A stretch of 42,596 nt of DNA. Origin: an uncultured Actinomycetes bacterium. Lineage in GTDB: Bacteria; Actinomycetota; Actinomycetes; Nanopelagicales; Nanopelagicaceae. The stretch spans positions 1 to 42,596 of the forward strand of contig CAIRHO010000034.1 of the NCBI GenBank assembly GCA_903878415.1, given 5' to 3'. A model generated the notes under the pieces. It did no database searches and was not told the DNA's origin. It worked only from the letters and a program-made list of their open reading frames with translations. The position numbers and the translations under genes were made by a program. Positions 39,765-42,596 of the stretch are shown in pieces; position 1 is the stretch's first letter; each line of letters begins with the position of its first letter.

Positions 39765-41431
39765 CAGTGGCCGCCGTCAGTATGGGCCATATGTGGGTGA
39801 TGTAGATCGAAAGCAGGTCGTTCACTTCGAATGCGAGGCATCGACGTGAAGTTGTGTCGTGGTGGCGGACAAGAAGTAGCCCATTCAAGTGAAGCGCCAT
39901 AACCCCATGGATCATCAACTAATACTTTTGGACTCTTTCTGGAAATCCAAACATTAATTGCAAATGGAATCATCGATAAAGCTAATAAGAAGGATCCGGC
40001 TGTAGAAATCATATTCATCCCGGTGAACCCGTCAGTTGCGAGATAGTCCGCATAACGACGTGGGAAACCTTTTATGCCTAACCAATGTTGAATTAGGAAT
40101 GTTGTGTGGAAGCCAAAAAATAGCGTCCAGAAATGAATCTTTCCTAATCGTTCGTTCAACATATGTCCGGTCATTTTTGGCCACCAGAAATAAAAGCCGC
40201 CGAACATTGCGAAAACTACAGTTCCAAACAAAACATAGTGAAAATGTGCAACCACGAAATATGAAGCTGAAACACTGAAATCCAACGGTGGGCTAGCCAA
40301 AATAATTCCGGTCAAACCACCGAATAAGAATGTAATTAAAAAGCCCATTACCCAGAGCATTGGGGTATCAAATGTGATTGAACCTCGCCAAATAGTTCCA
40401 ATCCAGTTAAAGAATTTAACTCCAGTAGGAACTCCAATTAAAAATGTCATAAAGGAGAAGAACGGCAATAGAACTTGCCCAGAGGCAAACATGTGATGTG
40501 CCCAAACTGCAACTGAAAGCGCTGCAATTCCGATTGTTGCTGCAATTAAACCTTTATAACCAAAAATTGGTTTACGACTAAATACTGGCAAGATTTCAGT
40601 TGCAATTCCAAAAAATGGAAGGGCCAAGATATAAACCTCGGGATGGCCAAAAAACCAAAATAGATGTTGCCAAAGCATCGCTCCGCCATTAGCGGGATCA
40701 AATATATGCGACCCAAATATTCGGTCCGACTCAAGTCCTAACAAAGCGGCAGCTAAGGGAGGGAATGCGATTAAAACTAGGATTGATGTGAGCAGCGCGT
40801 TCCAAGTAAAGATGGACATCCGGAACATTGTCATTCCAGGAGCTCTCATCGTAAAAATTGTCGTTACAAAGTTAACGCCGCCCATGATTGTGCCAAGACC
40901 ACCAATTGCCAATCCAATAACCCATAAGTCAGCACCAATTCCTGGTGAGTACTGTGAATTAGATAGTGGCGCATAGGCAGTCCAACCAAATGATGCCGCG
41001 CCACCTGGTGATAAAAATCCGCCAAATGCCATTAGGCCGCCAAATAAATATAACCAATAAGAGAGCATATTTAGCCTTGGGAAGGCAACATCTGCTGCGC
41101 CAATTTGCAACGGCATAATCACATTTGTGAAGCCAACGAACAGTGGCGTTGCAAACATCAACAACATGATGGTGCCATGCATCGTAAATACTTGATTGTA
41201 TTGCTCAGAACTTACAAATTGCAGTCCAGGCCTAGCTAGCTCGCTCCGTAAAATTAAAGCAAGCACGCCGGCAATCAAAAACCAGGTAAAAGCCGTAATC
41301 AAATATAAATAACCGATTGTTTTATGATCAGTAGAAGTCATCCACTTAACTAGTAACTTACCTTTGCTTGTGCTTGGAATTCTTGTTGATCCTGACGAGG
41401 CCGCCATAGGTTTGGTTGCGTAAGTGGTCAT
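39764..41431 (-). CDS. ctaD: Cytochrome c oxidase subunit I (aa3-type)
   Basis: 555 residues with about twelve helices. Ligand motifs for heme a, CuB and heme a3 are all present: [25 protein letters not shown] (CuB His and cross-linked Tyr), HHMFASG, and [11 protein letters not shown]. The K- and D-channel residues lie in the expected areas but were not checked one by one. The hydrophilic C-terminal tail ([18 protein letters not shown]) is typical for actinobacteria. It reduces oxygen and pumps protons. Confidence 0.97.
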   Translation of the reverse strand: MTTYATKPMAASSGSTRIPSTSKGKLLVKWMTSTDHKTIGYLYLITAFTWFLIAGVLALILRSELARPGLQFVSSEQYNQVFTMHGTIMLLMFATPLFVGFTNVIMPLQIGAADVAFPRLNMLSYWLYLFGGLMAFGGFLSPGGAASFGWTAYAPLSNSQYSPGIGADLWVIGLAIGGLGTIMGGVNFVTTIFTMRAPGMTMFRMSIFTWNALLTSILVLIAFPPLAAALLGLESDRIFGSHIFDPANGGAMLWQHLFWFFGHPEVYILALPFFGIATEILPVFSRKPIFGYKGLIAATIGIAALSVAVWAHHMFASGQVLLPFFSFMTFLIGVPTGVKFFNWIGTIWRGSITFDTPMLWVMGFLITFLFGGLTGIILASPPLDFSVSASYFVVAHFHYVLFGTVVFAMFGGFYFWWPKMTGHMLNERLGKIHFWTLFFGFHTTFLIQHWLGIKGFPRRYADYLATDGFTGMNMISTAGSFLLALSMIPFAINVWISRKSPKVLVDDPWGYGASLEWATSCPPPRHNFTSMPRIRSERPAFDLHHPHMAHTDGGH

Positions 41432-42186
41432 TTTTGTCCTACTTTCAAATTAGCAATATAAGTTGCGTACTCTGATGGCGTAACTACTTTTACAGTGAAC
41501 AACATCTGTGAATGGTTCCGCCCACAAAGCATGTTGCAACGACCAGGGAATGTTCCCAATTTATTTGCCGAAAATTCAAGATGATTTTCTACACCGGGTA
41601 AGTTCATCATTTGAATCATGAATGCTGGAATCCAGAAACCATGGTCGACATCGCTAGAAGTTAATGAGAAACGAACCCGTTCGCCAAGTGGCATGTAAAG
41701 CACAGGCGGGTTGGCAGGAGTGCCAGTAATAGTTGTACCTGGGCCAGCCTCTTTGTAATTAAACTGCCACGACCATTGAATTGCATTCACATTTATATCG
41801 TGGACAGCCGTAGAGGTGGCAGGCGAAATTTTGGTGATATTTGTTTCGGCAACTGCGGTATAGCCAAATAGAACTGCAACAATCAAAAATGGAATTATTG
41901 TGTAAGCAATTTCAGTTGGAATGTTGTAACGAGTCTGTTTTGGAAAATTTTCATCTTTCTTACGGTGAAATATCATCGCCCAAAAAATAAGTCCTGCGGT
42001 AAAAGCTCCGACGACAAGTGCAGCAATCCAGGCGCCTTGCCAAAGTGGCAGCGTTATATCGTTTACGCTCGATAGGCCTGGATCGAATCCGAAACCGAAA
42101 GTTTCTTTGCTGGAACAACCGGTAATCAAAGTTGCGCTTGTTGCAGCAACAACTCCCGTAGTTGCAAACCTCGTTAAGCGGGACAT
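41428..42186 (-). CDS. ctaC: Cytochrome c oxidase subunit II (CuA), lipoprotein
   Basis: 252 residues from ATG 42186 ([11 protein letters not shown]); a longer frame from 42258 is rejected because TATCCT lies six bases before this ATG. A lipoprotein signal ends in LITGC, so the N terminus is probably lipidated. Two membrane helices follow, then the CuA domain. CuA ligands: His in DVDHGFW, and [12 protein letters not shown] with both Cys, His and Met. The residue between the cysteines, usually Glu (CAELC, backbone CuA ligand and Mg-binding side chain), is Met here. The stop overlaps the ctaD ATG by 4 bases. Confidence 0.93.
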   Translation of the reverse strand: MSRLTRFATTGVVAATSATLITGCSSKETFGFGFDPGLSSVNDITLPLWQGAWIAALVVGAFTAGLIFWAMIFHRKKDENFPKQTRYNIPTEIAYTIIPFLIVAVLFGYTAVAETNITKISPATSTAVHDINVNAIQWSWQFNYKEAGPGTTITGTPANPPVLYMPLGERVRFSLTSSDVDHGFWIPAFMIQMMNLPGVENHLEFSANKLGTFPGRCNMLCGRNHSQMLFTVKVVTPSEYATYIANLKVGQK

Positions 42187-42192
42187 TGGTAA

Positions 42193-42198
42193 AGGATA
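42193..42198 (-). promoter_or_regulatory. -10 box of a leaderless promoter for ctaCDF
   Basis: Minus strand TATCCT, then TTACCA, then ATG at 42186. Confidence 0.55.
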
Positions 42199-42231
42199 TC
42201 CGCCCATTTCGCAGAGTTCGCGCTGACCTAG

Positions 42232-42237
42232 TACCGT
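42232..42237 (+). promoter_or_regulatory. Possible -10 box for the right-edge class V gene
   Basis: TACCGT followed by seven bases and the GTG at 42245. The spacing is one base longer than the common pattern. Confidence 0.35.
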
Positions 42238-42244
42238 TCCAAGG

Positions 42245-42596
42245 GTGGTTCGTATCACAGGAGATTTTCAGAGTGACAGCCCCATCCATCCAATGGCCTC
42301 GGGGCTATTAGTCGACCTATTCGAGCGTGGCTGGTCAGACCCAACCAAGATTCATACCCAATCTGCAGATTCGGCAATCCTGATTAATGGCGCAAAAGAG
42401 AACTTAGCTAAATCACTAAAAATTTCTACATCCGAGATGGAAATAGTTTCGGATTTAAACCTCGGCTTCCACTTAGCTATATCTGGCCTGCTAAATTCAA
42501 ATTCAATCCTGATTCATAGCGCGATCGACCGTAAAGATATTTTTGCTATCGCACGTTCACATCAAAATGGCGGTGGAAAAGTTCAGGTTTTGGAAA
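42245..42596 (+). CDS. N-terminal part of a class V aminotransferase / cysteine-desulfurase-like protein, cut by the right edge
   Basis: 117 codons are visible from a GTG at 42245 to the window end, with no stop. The region SPIHPMASGLLVDLFERGWSDP, followed by an extended helix and ILINGAKENLAKSL, resembles the N terminus of actinobacterial cysteine-desulfurase-like proteins often found divergent from ctaC (family recollection). The PLP Lys and active-site Cys lie beyond the edge, so the specific activity cannot be judged. An internal ATG at 42292 is possible but would cut off the conserved start. Confidence 0.65.
   Translation, partial: MVRITGDFQSDSPIHPMASGLLVDLFERGWSDPTKIHTQSADSAILINGAKENLAKSLKISTSEMEIVSDLNLGFHLAISGLLNSNSILIHSAIDRKDIFAIARSHQNGGGKVQVLE

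Noticed and set aside
42292-42596. Start of the right-edge gene at the first ATG (42292)
   Set aside because: The conserved N-terminal region SPIHPMAS begins before this ATG, so the GTG at 42245 is preferred.
1-42596. CRISPR array, prophage or insertion sequence
   Set aside because: No regularly spaced repeats, transposase, integrase or phage structural genes were seen.

Overview
The window looks like a piece of a small, gene-dense, low-GC actinobacterial chromosome. The best guess is the freshwater acI / Nanopelagicales type (Planktophila-like); that placement is inference. The evidence is an actinobacterial bcc-aa3 respiratory gene set (three-helix Rieske QcrA, diheme QcrC, CtaF), no coding gap longer than about 180 bases, many 4-base ATGA gene overlaps, AT-rich codon use, and many operon-leading genes whose start codon lies six bases after a TANNNT -10 box (leaderless mRNA).

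Layout. (a) 1-1764: edge of an unknown gene, tRNA-Gly, tRNA-Cys, a ROK sugar kinase with a small phosphomannose-isomerase cupin, and tRNA-Val. (b) 1774-12133, minus strand: an APH-fold kinase and a Ste24-type M48 protease; then a long operon that reads oppC, substrate-binding protein, oppB, oppD, oppF, EamA exporter, DapB-like reductase, PaiB-like flavoprotein. (c) 12222-25840: a catabolic locus, partly divergent. The plus-strand operon is MFS transporter, two GNAT acetyltransferases, an ornithine cyclodeaminase/mu-crystallin family reductase and a 976-residue kinase / M23 / class III aminotransferase fusion. Next to it are a ThDP-dependent decarboxylase-like enzyme, an ALDH7-like dehydrogenase with glutaryl-CoA dehydrogenase, and a class III CoA-transferase with a class V PLP enzyme. 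(d) 25837-29663: M3 oligopeptidase, alpha/beta hydrolase, DnaQ-like exonuclease, degenerate receiver protein. (e) 29812-33860: ctaE-qcrC-qcrA-qcrB. (f) 33935-39339: a small accessory block (DoxX relic, small membrane protein, NTF2-like protein, DoxX, alcohol dehydrogenase, DinB, HSL-type esterase, LysE exporter, DUF1801-type protein). (g) 39363-42186, minus strand: ctaC-ctaD-ctaF, with a divergent class V (cysteine-desulfurase-like) gene running off the right edge.

How it may work together. The most interesting part is (c). Its enzymes can be laid end to end as a route from 5-hydroxylysine (kinase plus phospho-lyase domains of the fusion) through 2-aminoadipate semialdehyde (ALDH7) and 2-aminoadipate / 2-oxoadipate (class V PLP enzyme and ThDP enzyme are candidates) to glutarate, glutaryl-CoA (CoA-transferase) and crotonyl-CoA (glutaryl-CoA dehydrogenase). 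The divergent Opp-type transporter and nearby peptidases could feed it. The single-enzyme family calls are strong; the joined pathway is a hypothesis from gene order and known eukaryotic hydroxylysine/lysine catabolism. Electrons would pass to the quinone pool and the bcc-aa3 oxidase encoded nearby.
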